NCBI GenBank assembly: GCA_012523755.1 | Contig: JAAYTO010000251.1 | Coordinates: 1-38,512 of the forward strand | Direction: 5' to 3' | From: Clostridium sp. | GTDB taxonomy: Bacteria > Bacillota > Clostridia > Acetivibrionales > Acetivibrionaceae | DNA: 38,512 nucleotides | Shown: positions 26,221 to 34,449 of the stretch, piece by piece | How positions within the stretch are numbered: position 1 is the first letter of the stretch | Layout of the letters: the number at the start of each line of letters is the position of its first letter | Program-made: the position numbers and the translations under genes | The notes under the pieces: model-generated | Databases searched by the model: none | What the model saw: the letters and a program-made list of their open reading frames with translations, nothing else | Told to the model about the DNA's origin: nothing

Positions 26221-27450
26221 ATGCAAAAGGTAATATTTCTTGTTGATATGAATGCTTTTTTTATAAGCTGTGAAATGACGAGAAATCCTTCTCTTGTCGG
26301 AAAACCTTCTGCTGTTGCCGGAAATCCGAAAAAACGCTCCGGAATCATTCTGGCAGCAAACTACGATGCTAGAGCCTTTGGTGTGAAAACAACAATGGTT
26401 ATTCATGAAGCCTTAAAACTCTGTCCAAACCTGCATTTGGTACCACCGGATCACTCTTTTTATGAAGAAAAATCCGAACAAGTCATGGCTATACTGTCAA
26501 ACTACTCCCCTGTTGTCGAGCAGAATAGCATTGATGAAACCTGGCTGGATATGACCGGCACAGAAGGGTTGTTTGGAACTCCTATAGAAGCTGCAAAGAA
26601 AATTATGAATGAAATCAAGGATAGTCTTGGTCTTTGGTGCTCTATTGGCATTTCTGAAAACAAGTTTCTTTCCAAGATGGCCTCAGAACTAAAGAAACCC
26701 TTGGGAATCACCGAGCTCTGGAAACGTGATATCCCAACAAAGCTTTGGCCTCTTCCAATAAAGACAATGTACGGAATCGGCAAGAAAACTGCCGATAAAC
26801 TAAATCTGTTGGGAATACAAACTATAGGGGATCTCGCAAAGCATGACAGACACCTACTTACCAAAATTCTTGGAAAATACGGAGATGAAATTTATTTAAA
26901 TGCAAACGGTCATGATACATCTTTAATACAACCCCATTTGTCGGGAGAAATGAAATCCATTGGCCGATCCACAACTCTCCCTGAAGATGTTAGTGACATT
27001 GAAAAGGCTAAACTGATTTTATTAAAACTGACCGACGATATTGGCATGACAGCAAGAAAATATGGAAAAAAAGCCCGTACTGTACAAATAACCTTAAAAT
27101 ACACCGACTTTAAGGTTGTCACCAGGCAAATGACTGTATCTCCAACATGTGCAACCAATGATATTTATAAAGCTGGCTGCACTTTGCTTGAACAAAATTG
27201 GAACCGGTTTCGTCCTGTCAGATTAATCGGGATAAGCATCTCAGGTTTTGATGATAACTGTGCTGTGGAGCAGTTATCACTCTTTGACCTCTGCAAGGAC
27301 AAGGCCAATATAAAAGATGATAAGCTTGAACAAATCGACAAAGCCATCGACAAAATACGGACAAAATATGGCATTAATAAGATAAGCCGTGCATCCCTGA
27401 TAAATAAAGAGTATTCCAAATCCAATAACCATGCTGAACGTAGAAAGTAG
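26221..27450 (+). CDS. dinB: DNA polymerase IV (Y-family translesion polymerase)
   Basis: A 409-residue Y-family polymerase that copies damaged DNA at low fidelity. Catalytic carboxylates are Asp9 in FLVDMNAFF and Asp105/Glu106 in SIDETWLD. Palm and finger text includes GIILAANYDARAFGVKTTM; the thumb has a helix-hairpin-helix MYGIGKKTADKLNLLGIQTIGD; and a little-finger domain follows. A beta-clamp binding peptide QLSLF is at 351-355, followed by a lysine-rich tail. GAGGAGG stands five bases before the ATG. The gene is monocistronic. SOS control is usual in the family, but I see no recognisable LexA box in the 300 bases upstream. Confidence 0.95.
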   Translation: MQKVIFLVDMNAFFISCEMTRNPSLVGKPSAVAGNPKKRSGIILAANYDARAFGVKTTMVIHEALKLCPNLHLVPPDHSFYEEKSEQVMAILSNYSPVVEQNSIDETWLDMTGTEGLFGTPIEAAKKIMNEIKDSLGLWCSIGISENKFLSKMASELKKPLGITELWKRDIPTKLWPLPIKTMYGIGKKTADKLNLLGIQTIGDLAKHDRHLLTKILGKYGDEIYLNANGHDTSLIQPHLSGEMKSIGRSTTLPEDVSDIEKAKLILLKLTDDIGMTARKYGKKARTVQITLKYTDFKVVTRQMTVSPTCATNDIYKAGCTLLEQNWNRFRPVRLIGISISGFDDNCAVEQLSLFDLCKDKANIKDDKLEQIDKAIDKIRTKYGINKISRASLINKEYSKSNNHAERRK

Positions 27451-27514
27451 TAATTGGCATCCTCTTAAAGATATTTAATTAGTAAAATAGGACAAGGTAC
27501 CTGTCCCCTCGCCC

Positions 27515-28060
27515 CTAATAGTCGGAGGCGGTTAAAACCGCAATCTTTTTAATTATCTGAGAGTCCATGTCGGTCGATATCTCAATAATGACAAGCTTTT
27601 TTTGAAATCTTGTTCGAAGAAGTCCGTCACGGTTTATGTTCTCCCTCGTCCCTGTTTTTTTATACCCTCTTTCTTTGAGCTTTTCTGCCGCTTGCTCAAT
27701 ATTGTCCCCCACACGTATCCCAAAAACGTGGTAGTCACCGCCGGTAATAAAAATTTGTGTTAAACGCCTGTCAATTGAGTCTTTAGGTATTTTAAAATAA
27801 TAGCCTTGGACATAACCGTCACTTGTCCCTTTTGCCCCGGGCATATCATCATTAAAATGATCGGCACTTTCTTCTGTAAGTCCGGCAAATTCGAGGTATT
27901 CCACCCCCATAGAACTGTTATTGTTTATTTCCTGCGCTTCTTGTATTGTTTCTTCAACAAGCTTTATTTTTGAACTCTCTCTATTTCTTGCAAAAACCAC
28001 TGTTAATGTAATTATTAATAAACACATCAACAAAATAATCATTATTGTCTTTTTCACCAT
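27515..28060 (-). CDS. exported protein of unknown function
   Basis: A 181-residue protein with an N-terminal hydrophobic segment (about 5-22, IMIILLMCLLIITLTVVFA), then a Glu/Asn-rich linker and a compact C-terminal domain with GYVQGYYFKIPKD, FITGGDYHVFGIRVGDN and AAEKLKERGYKKTG. The last part resembles the small repeat that follows IRVGDN in a number of clostridial exported proteins, but I do not recognise a named family. The start at 28060 is chosen for AAGGAGA seven bases upstream; an in-frame extension to 28144 overlaps the 59-residue ORF and lacks a ribosome site. It ends convergently with the polymerase gene. Confidence 0.75.
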   Translation of the reverse strand: MVKKTIMIILLMCLLIITLTVVFARNRESSKIKLVEETIQEAQEINNNSSMGVEYLEFAGLTEESADHFNDDMPGAKGTSDGYVQGYYFKIPKDSIDRRLTQIFITGGDYHVFGIRVGDNIEQAAEKLKERGYKKTGTRENINRDGLLRTRFQKKLVIIEISTDMDSQIIKKIAVLTASDY

Positions 28061-28070
28061 CAATTCTCCT

Positions 28071-28250
28071 TTAATCTTCAGGACTGGACAGAGCTGCAAA
28101 TCCCCTTGCATCACTCTCCACTTCTTGAGCATAATAACCATCATAATCTACCTTGGAAGAAATATAAGGTGCCTTCAACTCAGTTAAAAAAGAGTCAAAT
28201 ATTGCAATTTGTTGACTATGAATATCTACCCAATCATCAACTTTTTTCAT
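28071..28250 (-). CDS. 59-residue ORF, possible gene fragment
   Basis: It reads MKKVDDWVDIHSQQIAIFDS and continues acidic and aromatic to ALSSPED, with normal-looking amino-acid composition. The stop is 10 bases before the start of the exported protein downstream. No ribosome site precedes the ATG, and the frame extends only about eight codons upstream to a TAG. It may be the C-terminal remainder of a longer gene that also lost the end of the TfoX-like gene, or a small gene with an unusual start. No family recognised. Confidence 0.35.
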   Translation of the reverse strand: MKKVDDWVDIHSQQIAIFDSFLTELKAPYISSKVDYDGYYAQEVESDARGFAALSSPED

Positions 28251-28287
28251 ATATATATCATAGTACTCTACAAAAATCTATTCTTTT

Positions 28288-28368
28288 TTATTCTCTGAAA
28301 ACAAATGCCTTGCCCAGGCGTTTTTCCAACTCCTTGCCGATATTCGGCAGATCACTCAATCTATCCAT
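28288..28368 (-). pseudogene. truncated TfoX C-terminal-domain gene
   Basis: From an ATG at 28368 with GGGGG seven bases upstream, the frame encodes MDRLSDLPNIGKELEKRL and then eight further residues before TAA. LSDLPNIGKxLEKxL is the first helix-hairpin-helix of TfoX C-terminal domains, which normally continue for 60 or more residues. The rest is missing. It follows the GyrI-like gene by 50 bases, probably in the same former transcript. Confidence 0.65.
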
Positions 28369-28418
28369 AATCTTACCCCCTTAATTCCTCTGCTTTTTTA
28401 TCAAGGCTGAAAGCCTTG

Positions 28419-29057
28419 TCATGCTCTTTCCACCGAGTGCCTGAGTACCGTTTTCATGCTTTCCGGCTTGGATTTCCTCGGGTCGGAAAGATAAATCTCG
28501 TGATGTTTTCCGCCACTTGCCAGCCTGTCCCTTAATCCGTGTTCCAATAGAAAAGCCTCAACTTTCTTCATAGTCTCCGGCTCGGTGGAATAAGGTCCGA
28601 TATGCATAATTTGTACGCACAAACCCTCTTCAAAAGCTTCAAAGCGAGCCTTATTAATCTCTAATTCCGGCTTCTTCCTCGCCAATTCATCAACTGCCCA
28701 TTGAACTGTCTCCCCATTCACAAATTCCGGTTGACGTATCATCAAAGTCCATTTCCAGTTATCCCTTTTTTCAAAGGAAAAGCTGCCCTCATCAATCCAC
28801 CACAACCCCTCAAGGGGAGGAACCACATACTCAAAAAACCCTTCTGGTTGCTTTCCTTTCTTCTTGCTCATCTTGATAGCATATGACAATCCATACAACA
28901 GCTCAGTCGCATGCTGAAATTCAGGATTATCATTGGGATCTCCGCTTCCGTCCACCATAAGAAAATTCATTGGTGGCACCTCAATTAAAGCCGGCTTATC
29001 CTTAGGCATATACAAATCCTTCTGCTCTTTTTTATAATCCATTGCCTTTTCGCTCAT
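28419..29057 (-). CDS. GyrI-like small-molecule-binding protein
   Basis: A 212-residue cytosolic protein of the GyrI-like superfamily. The opening LIEVPPMNFLMVDGSGDPN, the segment EGLWWIDEGSFSFEKRDNW, MIRQPEFVNGETVQWAV, and the C-terminal QIMHIGPYSTEPETMKKVEA and HHEIYLSDPRKSKPES are shared by the stand-alone clostridial branch. The fold binds small hydrophobic or cationic molecules, and some members hydrolyse or sequester toxins, but this protein's ligand is unknown. GGAGG lies 8 bases before the ATG. It heads a unit that once included the truncated TfoX-like gene. Confidence 0.88.
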   Translation of the reverse strand: MSEKAMDYKKEQKDLYMPKDKPALIEVPPMNFLMVDGSGDPNDNPEFQHATELLYGLSYAIKMSKKKGKQPEGFFEYVVPPLEGLWWIDEGSFSFEKRDNWKWTLMIRQPEFVNGETVQWAVDELARKKPELEINKARFEAFEEGLCVQIMHIGPYSTEPETMKKVEAFLLEHGLRDRLASGGKHHEIYLSDPRKSKPESMKTVLRHSVERA

Positions 29058-29190
29058 TTCAAATCCTCCTACCGCTTAATATAAAAAGCAACCAGCATAG
29101 AAATGTAACAGGGTTGATATGCCATTTCGTTTCTATAATAAGCTTTTTTATTTATCAATTGTTATTATATGATATTTTCGAATTTATAAT

Positions 29191-29232
29191 ATCATATTAA
29201 ACCTGATTCATCTATGTCAGATTTAATATGAT
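29191..29232. repeat. 16-bp inverted repeat after the HMA gene
   Basis: ATCATATTAAACCTGA (29191-29206) pairs with TCAGATTTAATATGAT (29217-29232) around a 10-base loop, with one mismatch on this strand that becomes a G-U pair in minus-strand RNA. It lies 39 bases beyond the HMA stop and may end the metal-ATPase transcript, although no long T run follows. Confidence 0.5.
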
Positions 29233-29270
29233 TTGCAGCAATACCAGTAAATTAAAATCTGCTGTTTATT

Positions 29271-29498
29271 CTATTTAACCTGAGACTTTACAACAACATA
29301 TCCCAGTGCAGCAATTGCCTTTTCCACATCTTCAATGGATATCTTTTCCTCGTCAAAGTCAAATTTCACTTTACTTGAGTTAAACAGAACCTTTACACTG
29401 CTTTTTTCAATGCCGCTTAAAGATTTTGTCGCATTTTCAATCTTCTGTGTACATGACGGGCAAACCAATGTCTCCAATTGTATCGTTGCTTTTTTCAT
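29271..29498 (-). CDS. heavy-metal-associated (HMA) domain protein
   Basis: A 75-residue ferredoxin-like metal chaperone. The metal site is Cys13-x-x-Cys16 in LVCPSCTQKIE, somewhat different from the usual GMTCxxC, and the rest (VKVLFNSSKVKFDFDEEKIS, VEKAIAALGY) follows the fold. The start is set at the second ATG (29498), eight bases from GGAG; the first ATG at 29504 is only two bases from it. It lies 35 bases downstream of the ATPase gene. As that ATPase has no N-terminal HMA domain, this protein probably delivers metal to it or regulates it in trans. Confidence 0.92.
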   Translation of the reverse strand: MKKATIQLETLVCPSCTQKIENATKSLSGIEKSSVKVLFNSSKVKFDFDEEKISIEDVEKAIAALGYVVVKSQVK

Positions 29499-29533
29499 TT
29501 TCATCTCTCCTTATATAATATATTTTGTAAGGT

Positions 29534-31393
29534 TTAGACGTAATTTTTTAACCTGAAGCGAAGAAGCCTCATTCCGTTTAAAATTACGGCTAATATGCTT
29601 GCTTCGTGAACAAGCATGCCTATCGACATGTTCATCCATTCGCTGAAAAACACACTTGCAAGCAGGACCAGCACAACACCTACTGCGATAAAAATATTCT
29701 GTCGCATATTGCTCGCTATTGTTTTTGCCAACCCCAGTGCATGGGGCAAGCGGCTAAAATCCGAATTCATCAGGACAACATCCGAGGTTTCAATTGCGAC
29801 ATCAGTACCGCTTCCCATGGCAATGCCGATTTGTGCCAATGCAAGGGAAGGGCTGTCATTTACTCCGTCTCCAACAAATGCAACAATGTGACCTTTCTTT
29901 ATCATCTTATCAATATATGCCGACTTATCCTCCGGCAACATATGTCCGTGGGCTTCTGTCAATCCCAGTTCCCGTGCCACCAGATCAACGGTACCTTGGT
30001 TGTCCCCGGAAAGAACTACCAAATTCTTAACACCCAGCCTTTTTAGTTTTTGCAAGTTTTCTTTTACTCCCGGACGAATCCGGTCACGGATACCCATCAG
30101 TATCTTTAAATCACCGTCTACCGATGTTAAAACAAGGGAATTTCCGTTCTCTTCAAACTTGGCAATATCTGTCCGGGCTTTTTCAGACAAGGAAACTTTC
30201 TCCCGTTCCATCAGTGCAACATTTCCAACGGCAACCCTATGCCCGTCTACATTGGCTATTATTCCCTCACCCTTTACTACATCCGTTTTCTCAACGGGAT
30301 ACAGTGTTGTAACTCCGATGTGTTCCACAATGGCATTAGCCAAAGGATGATCCGATTCATTTTCAACGCTTGCCAGGTAAGCCAATATTTTTTCAGCGTT
30401 GTCAGTATAGGATTCTTTGTCGGCTACTTTAGGGTTACCGATGGTCAGTGTACCCGTTTTGTCAAAAACGATGGTATCGACTTTACTAAAATCGCCAATA
30501 ACTTCGCTGCCTTTCAAGAGAACACCATGCCGTGCTCCGTTACCGATACCTGCTACATTTGAAACCGGGACACCGATAACCAGTGCACCGGGGCACCCAA
30601 GAACCAATATCGTTATGGCCAACTCAATATCCCTTGAGAACAATCCTACGATAATGGAAATTACTAAAACCGCCGGAGTGTAGTATTTGGAAAATCTATC
30701 AATAAAACGTTCGGCTTCTGACTTTGAATCCTGTGCTTCTTCAACCAACTCAATAATTTTGCCAAAAGTAGTATCTTCGCCTACGCGATCGGCAACAATT
30801 TGAATCGTTCCGTTTTCCAAAATTGTCCCGGCATACACGCCCGATCCCTTCTCTTTGCCAACCGTAACAGATTCACCGGTAATACTGGCCTCATTAATGT
30901 ACCCTTCTCCCGACAGAACAGTTCCGTCAACGGGAACCTTCGCCCCGGTTTTAACCAGCAAAATATCACCCACATCAACTTCATCGACTTCCACTTCTTC
31001 AAATTCGCCGTTTTCCATCTGTTTTAAAGCACTCTCCGGTGCCATTTCCGTTAACTCTTTAATGGCTGAACGAGTTTTGTTTAATGTCCGTTGTTCCAAA
31101 AAAGCACCAAACAAAAACAAGAAGGTGACAACCGCAGATTCTTCAAGGTTTTTAATTAAAAATGCTCCAATAACGGCAATGGTAACTAAAACATCGATAC
31201 TGACTACTTTTACCTTCAATGCCTGATAGGCCTGGATTGCAATAGGAAGAACCCCCAAAATTGAGGCCAGGGCAAAGGCCCCAAAAGCTGCAATTTCATT
31301 TTTAAAACCCAGTTTAGCGGTAAATCCAATGACAATTAAAATCGCACCAAACAACGCTATATGATTTTTCTTGCTTAGAATAAACCTCTGCAA
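29534..31393 (-). CDS. P1B-type heavy-metal transporting ATPase without N-terminal metal-binding domain
   Basis: A 619-residue ion pump. Actuator motif TGES is at 172-175; the membrane motif is Cys267-Pro-Gly in LGCPGALVIGVP, where most relatives have CPC, SPC or CPH; the phosphorylated Asp311 is in DKTGTLT; the nucleotide-site HP is at 349-350; and GDGVND is at 508-513. The last helix carries His596-Glu in HEASILAVILN, resembling the HEGxT of the P1B-4 branch rather than the Asp of zinc pumps. The ion is therefore uncertain; divalent iron, cobalt, zinc or cadmium are all possible. The start is a TTG (31391-31393) seven bases from GAAGG; no ATG or GTG is available upstream in frame. It lies between the HGGSHP protein and the HMA protein, all on one strand. 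Confidence 0.93.
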   Translation of the reverse strand: MQRFILSKKNHIALFGAILIVIGFTAKLGFKNEIAAFGAFALASILGVLPIAIQAYQALKVKVVSIDVLVTIAVIGAFLIKNLEESAVVTFLFLFGAFLEQRTLNKTRSAIKELTEMAPESALKQMENGEFEEVEVDEVDVGDILLVKTGAKVPVDGTVLSGEGYINEASITGESVTVGKEKGSGVYAGTILENGTIQIVADRVGEDTTFGKIIELVEEAQDSKSEAERFIDRFSKYYTPAVLVISIIVGLFSRDIELAITILVLGCPGALVIGVPVSNVAGIGNGARHGVLLKGSEVIGDFSKVDTIVFDKTGTLTIGNPKVADKESYTDNAEKILAYLASVENESDHPLANAIVEHIGVTTLYPVEKTDVVKGEGIIANVDGHRVAVGNVALMEREKVSLSEKARTDIAKFEENGNSLVLTSVDGDLKILMGIRDRIRPGVKENLQKLKRLGVKNLVVLSGDNQGTVDLVARELGLTEAHGHMLPEDKSAYIDKMIKKGHIVAFVGDGVNDSPSLALAQIGIAMGSGTDVAIETSDVVLMNSDFSRLPHALGLAKTIASNMRQNIFIAVGVVLVLLASVFFSEWMNMSIGMLVHEASILAVILNGMRLLRFRLKNYV

Positions 31394-31491
31394 ATCCTCA
31401 CCTTCTTTCGCTGTAATAAGTTTTTTAAAATTCTCAAAGTTTTTTGTAAAAAGCCTTGACTTTAACCGGTCGGTCTTTCTTGTTATGTTAG

Positions 31492-31791
31492 CTATGCATG
31501 ATATGCATTATCCAATTCAGCCAACATATTATAAACAGCCTCATAGCTTTCGCACACATCCCCCGGTACTTTATAATTATCGGTTATTTCACGCAGCCTA
31601 GAAAACTCTTCACTCAATTCAGGTTTTTTTGAACCCGCTTCTTTTGTTTTATCCATGATGACATCAAATAATTCGCGAACAGTATGAAATTCCGGGTGAC
31701 TCCCCCCATGAACTCTTTCAACAATCGGTACATACTGTTTCAATGTTTGAAAATGCTTTTTCTTTGCCTCGTTATAGGTTAAATTATTCAT
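31492..31791 (-). CDS. small conserved HGGSHP protein of the metal-ATPase operon
   Basis: A 99-residue, mostly helical cytosolic protein with no signal. The most striking part is IVERVHGGSHPEFHTVREL: three His and two Glu in a short stretch that could bind a metal, reminiscent of hemerythrin-like or iron-sulfur repair proteins, though I cannot assign a family. GGAGG lies 7 bases before the ATG at 31791; an in-frame extension to 31839 lacks a ribosome site. It is the first gene of the operon with the P-type ATPase and the HMA protein, 98 bases upstream of the ATPase start. Proposed role: metal sensing or storage linked to export. Confidence 0.75.
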   Translation of the reverse strand: MNNLTYNEAKKKHFQTLKQYVPIVERVHGGSHPEFHTVRELFDVIMDKTKEAGSKKPELSEEFSRLREITDNYKVPGDVCESYEAVYNMLAELDNAYHA

Positions 31792-31969
31792 ATTTTTCCC
31801 TCCTGCCTCTTGTATTCTAAACCTAAAACCTCTGTCCAAGGGCCACTCATTACGTTAGGAACTCCCTTGTATCGTTTTTCCTGTTTTTAGACCCTTGTTT
31901 ATCAAATCTCTGATACATTTTGCACATTTGATCTTTTTTATATTATACCACCCTCCTCCATGTTTTGTA

Positions 31970-31985
31970 TGTTGTAATTACAACA
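31970..31985. promoter_or_regulatory. 16-bp perfect palindrome, candidate operator of the metal-ATPase operon
   Basis: TGTTGTAATTACAACA is fully symmetric and stands just upstream of the likely -10 box (31942-31947) at about position -40, where it would overlap the -35 region. A metal-responsive regulator is the natural guess; none is encoded nearby. Confidence 0.55.
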
Positions 31986-32110
31986 AACTTAACCCCGCCT
32001 ATGTTTAAAGCTTTATGGATTTGTGACATAAATATGCAACCATCCAAAGAGAAAGGAATATGCAGGATACGCAGTTTAGACAGGCACAAAAAGCATGGTT
32101 CATATCATGG

Positions 32111-32145
32111 AAAAGAGAGGTAGATGATTATAATCATCTACCTCT
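32111..32145 (-). terminator. terminator of the cheW-chemoreceptor unit
   Basis: AGAGGTAGATGATTA (32116-32130) is followed directly by its perfect reverse complement (32131-32145). On the minus strand the stem is followed by CTTTT. It lies 45 bases beyond the chemoreceptor stop. Confidence 0.75.
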
Positions 32146-32189
32146 TATTATGTGCATACATTTAATAATAACAATTTTTATTTACTAAA

Positions 32190-33932
32190 CTAATACTTTC
32201 CAAATTCATTTTCACTTAGCACAATTTTTTTAGGACTATTCGATACTGGTTCTTTATCGTTTTCAGTTTTTGCGTTTTTAACAGTTTTTTCTTTACCCAC
32301 CATATCCTCAAGCATTTTTAAGACACTAGGGTTAATATTATTCATTTCCCTATAAGAAGACGCAGGCTTATGGCTCTCTCTAAGTTTAAACTTTGAAATT
32401 TGGTCTTTCAATAATTCTGCCTGGCTAGCAAGTTCTTCGCTCGCAGCGGCACTTTCTTCAGAGGTGGCAGAAGTTGTCTGTACTACCTGTGATATCTGAA
32501 CAATCCCTTGGTTTATCTGTGAAATTGCAGAGGTCTGATTATTTGAAGCTATAGCAATGTCATTTACCAAATCAGTTACTTTTTCAATAGCATCAACTAT
32601 TTCACTGAGGGCATCAGCTGTTTCTTTTGCAATCTTAGTACCATCTTCTGCTTTATTAATAGAGTCTTCAATCATTGTTGTTGTTTCCTTTGCTGCATTT
32701 GCAGATCTTTGTGCAAGGTTTCTTACTTCTTCCGCTACTACTGCAAATCCTTTTCCGTGTTGCCCGGCTCTTGCAGCCTCAACTGCTGCATTTAAAGCTA
32801 GTATGTTTGTTTGGAATGCAATCTCATCAATAACCTTTATAATCTTAGATATACTGGAAGAAGAATCATTTATTTCATCCATAGCTTTTAACATTCTACC
32901 CATATGTTCATTACCTTTAGAAGCATTTAATTTTGCTTTTCCAGCAAGTGAATTAGCCTCGTTTGCATTTTCTGCGTTTTGTTTAGTTTGAGATGAAACC
33001 TCTTCTATAGAAGCAGAGAGTTCTTCTATTGAAGTTGCCTGTTCAGTAGCCCCTTGAGAAAGGGATGTACTGGAGTCGGAAACCTGTCTTGAACCCAATG
33101 ATACCTGCTCTGCAGAATAGTTTATACTAGTCATAACTTCATTTAGGTTATCAGTCATTTGATTAAATGCTTCTTCCAAAGCACCAATTTCATCTTTGTA
33201 GTAATTATCATTTATTGTAACGCTCAAATCACCCTCTGCAATTCTTTGAGCAACCATTTTTACTTCATTTACAGGACGAGTAATCATCCTTGTTATAAAA
33301 TATGCAATTATCAGTGCAAGGAAGACTGAAAAAGCTGTTCCTAAAAGGATAATCATAGTTGTTTGCATTTTTAGATTTTCTAATTCTTTTGCACGAGTCT
33401 CTAACAATGTCCTTTCGATATTCCCACTTTCTGCAATAATTTCTCTAAATTCATCAAAGAGTTCTTTACCCTTTGCAGCCTGTTCATCCCGTATAATATC
33501 ATCCATTGTATTTGTTCCCGTTAACACATTCCTTCTAAGGTTTATGCTGGCATCAGCTATTTTAAGCCATTCCTGCTGTACACTCTTAAGAGAATTTAAA
33601 AGCTCTTGCTGCTTTGGGTTATCAGATGTTAGTTCTTTTACATTGTTGTAATGCTGTTCAAAATTTGCTTTACCGGTATTAAATGGTTCCAGGGATTTTT
33701 CTTCTCCAGTAAGTGCAAATCCACGCTGACCAGTCTCCATATTTATCATATCTTGTAGAATACTTTCCAGTCCCAATAAAACTTCATATGTATGTGTGTT
33801 CCAATTTGTAGTTTCATGCAGTTTTGAAAAATTTGTAAAGGTTATTGTTGATAGTAATATAAGAATTAACAATACTGCCGCAAATCCTGAATACAGTTTT
33901 TTCCCCAAGCTTAAGTTACCGAAAAAACTCAT
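32190..33932 (-). CDS. methyl-accepting chemotaxis protein with CHASE3 sensor
   Basis: A 580-residue transmembrane receptor. In order: membrane segment (about 12-32); extracellular CHASE3 domain (about 38-190) with [18 protein letters not shown]; second membrane segment ([20 protein letters not shown]); HAMP linker ([20 protein letters not shown]); and a coiled-coil signalling domain whose hairpin tip contains [20 protein letters not shown] and [20 protein letters not shown], the CheA/CheW contact region. It signals to the flagellar chemotaxis pathway; the ligand is unknown. The start at 33932 is 10 bases from GGAGG; the ATG at 33941 is too close to that site. It follows cheW by 19 bases. Confidence 0.95.
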   Translation of the reverse strand: MSFFGNLSLGKKLYSGFAAVLLILILLSTITFTNFSKLHETTNWNTHTYEVLLGLESILQDMINMETGQRGFALTGEEKSLEPFNTGKANFEQHYNNVKELTSDNPKQQELLNSLKSVQQEWLKIADASINLRRNVLTGTNTMDDIIRDEQAAKGKELFDEFREIIAESGNIERTLLETRAKELENLKMQTTMIILLGTAFSVFLALIIAYFITRMITRPVNEVKMVAQRIAEGDLSVTINDNYYKDEIGALEEAFNQMTDNLNEVMTSINYSAEQVSLGSRQVSDSSTSLSQGATEQATSIEELSASIEEVSSQTKQNAENANEANSLAGKAKLNASKGNEHMGRMLKAMDEINDSSSSISKIIKVIDEIAFQTNILALNAAVEAARAGQHGKGFAVVAEEVRNLAQRSANAAKETTTMIEDSINKAEDGTKIAKETADALSEIVDAIEKVTDLVNDIAIASNNQTSAISQINQGIVQISQVVQTTSATSEESAAASEELASQAELLKDQISKFKLRESHKPASSYREMNNINPSVLKMLEDMVGKEKTVKNAKTENDKEPVSNSPKKIVLSENEFGKY

Positions 33933-33951
33933 AACTAACATCCCTCCTAAA

Positions 33952-34449
33952 TTATTGAATGTTTTCTAAGCTTTTAAATTCATCGTTACTTAGCAGTTCA
34001 TTGCAGTCTAATAGGAGTTTTACTTCATTTTCTACTTTTGCAACACCCTTGATATATTTGTTACTAAGACCTTTGTTGATACCTGAAGGAGAAACTATGT
34101 CTTCTTCCCGAATTCCTATCACTTCAGACACACTGTCAACAATAAGACCTATAAATGCATCTCTTATGTTAACAACAATTATGCAAGTTCTTTCATTATA
34201 CTCACGGAATTGTTTCTTAAATCTCAATCTCACATCTATAACCGGTATGATTTTTCCCCTTAAGTTAACTATTCCACGGATGTAATCAGGAAGCTCAGGA
34301 ACTTCTGTAATTGGTTGAATACCAATAATTTCGGTCACATTTTTTATTTCTATACCGTAGGACTCTTTGCCCAATATGAAGGTAAGAAACTTACCTTTTT
34401 GAGTGTCTTCCTCCTGTCCAATAATTTCAAGTGCTGCTGTTTTGGTCAT
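33952..34449 (-). CDS. cheW: chemotaxis coupling protein CheW
   Basis: A 165-residue CheW of normal length that links chemoreceptors to CheA at the membrane. Hallmarks are [57 protein letters not shown], and [15 protein letters not shown]. The real start is the ATG at 34449, preceded by AAAGGAGG; the ATG at 34467 lies upstream of that ribosome site. It forms a two-gene unit with the receptor and terminates at 32111-32145. No other che gene is present in the window, so this may be a dedicated coupling protein for the adjacent receptor. Confidence 0.95.
   Translation of the reverse strand: MTKTAALEIIGQEEDTQKGKFLTFILGKESYGIEIKNVTEIIGIQPITEVPELPDYIRGIVNLRGKIIPVIDVRLRFKKQFREYNERTCIIVVNIRDAFIGLIVDSVSEVIGIREEDIVSPSGINKGLSNKYIKGVAKVENEVKLLLDCNELLSNDEFKSLENIQ

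Larger units (their letters stand above)
31792..32189. other. spacer with promoter, palindrome and terminator
   Basis: About 400 bases without a gene. On the minus strand a TATAAT (31947-31942) is the likely -10 of the metal-ATPase operon; its -35 is poor. The palindrome at 31970-31985 is centred about 40 bases upstream of the expected start. The other end holds the chemoreceptor terminator. Confidence 0.5.
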
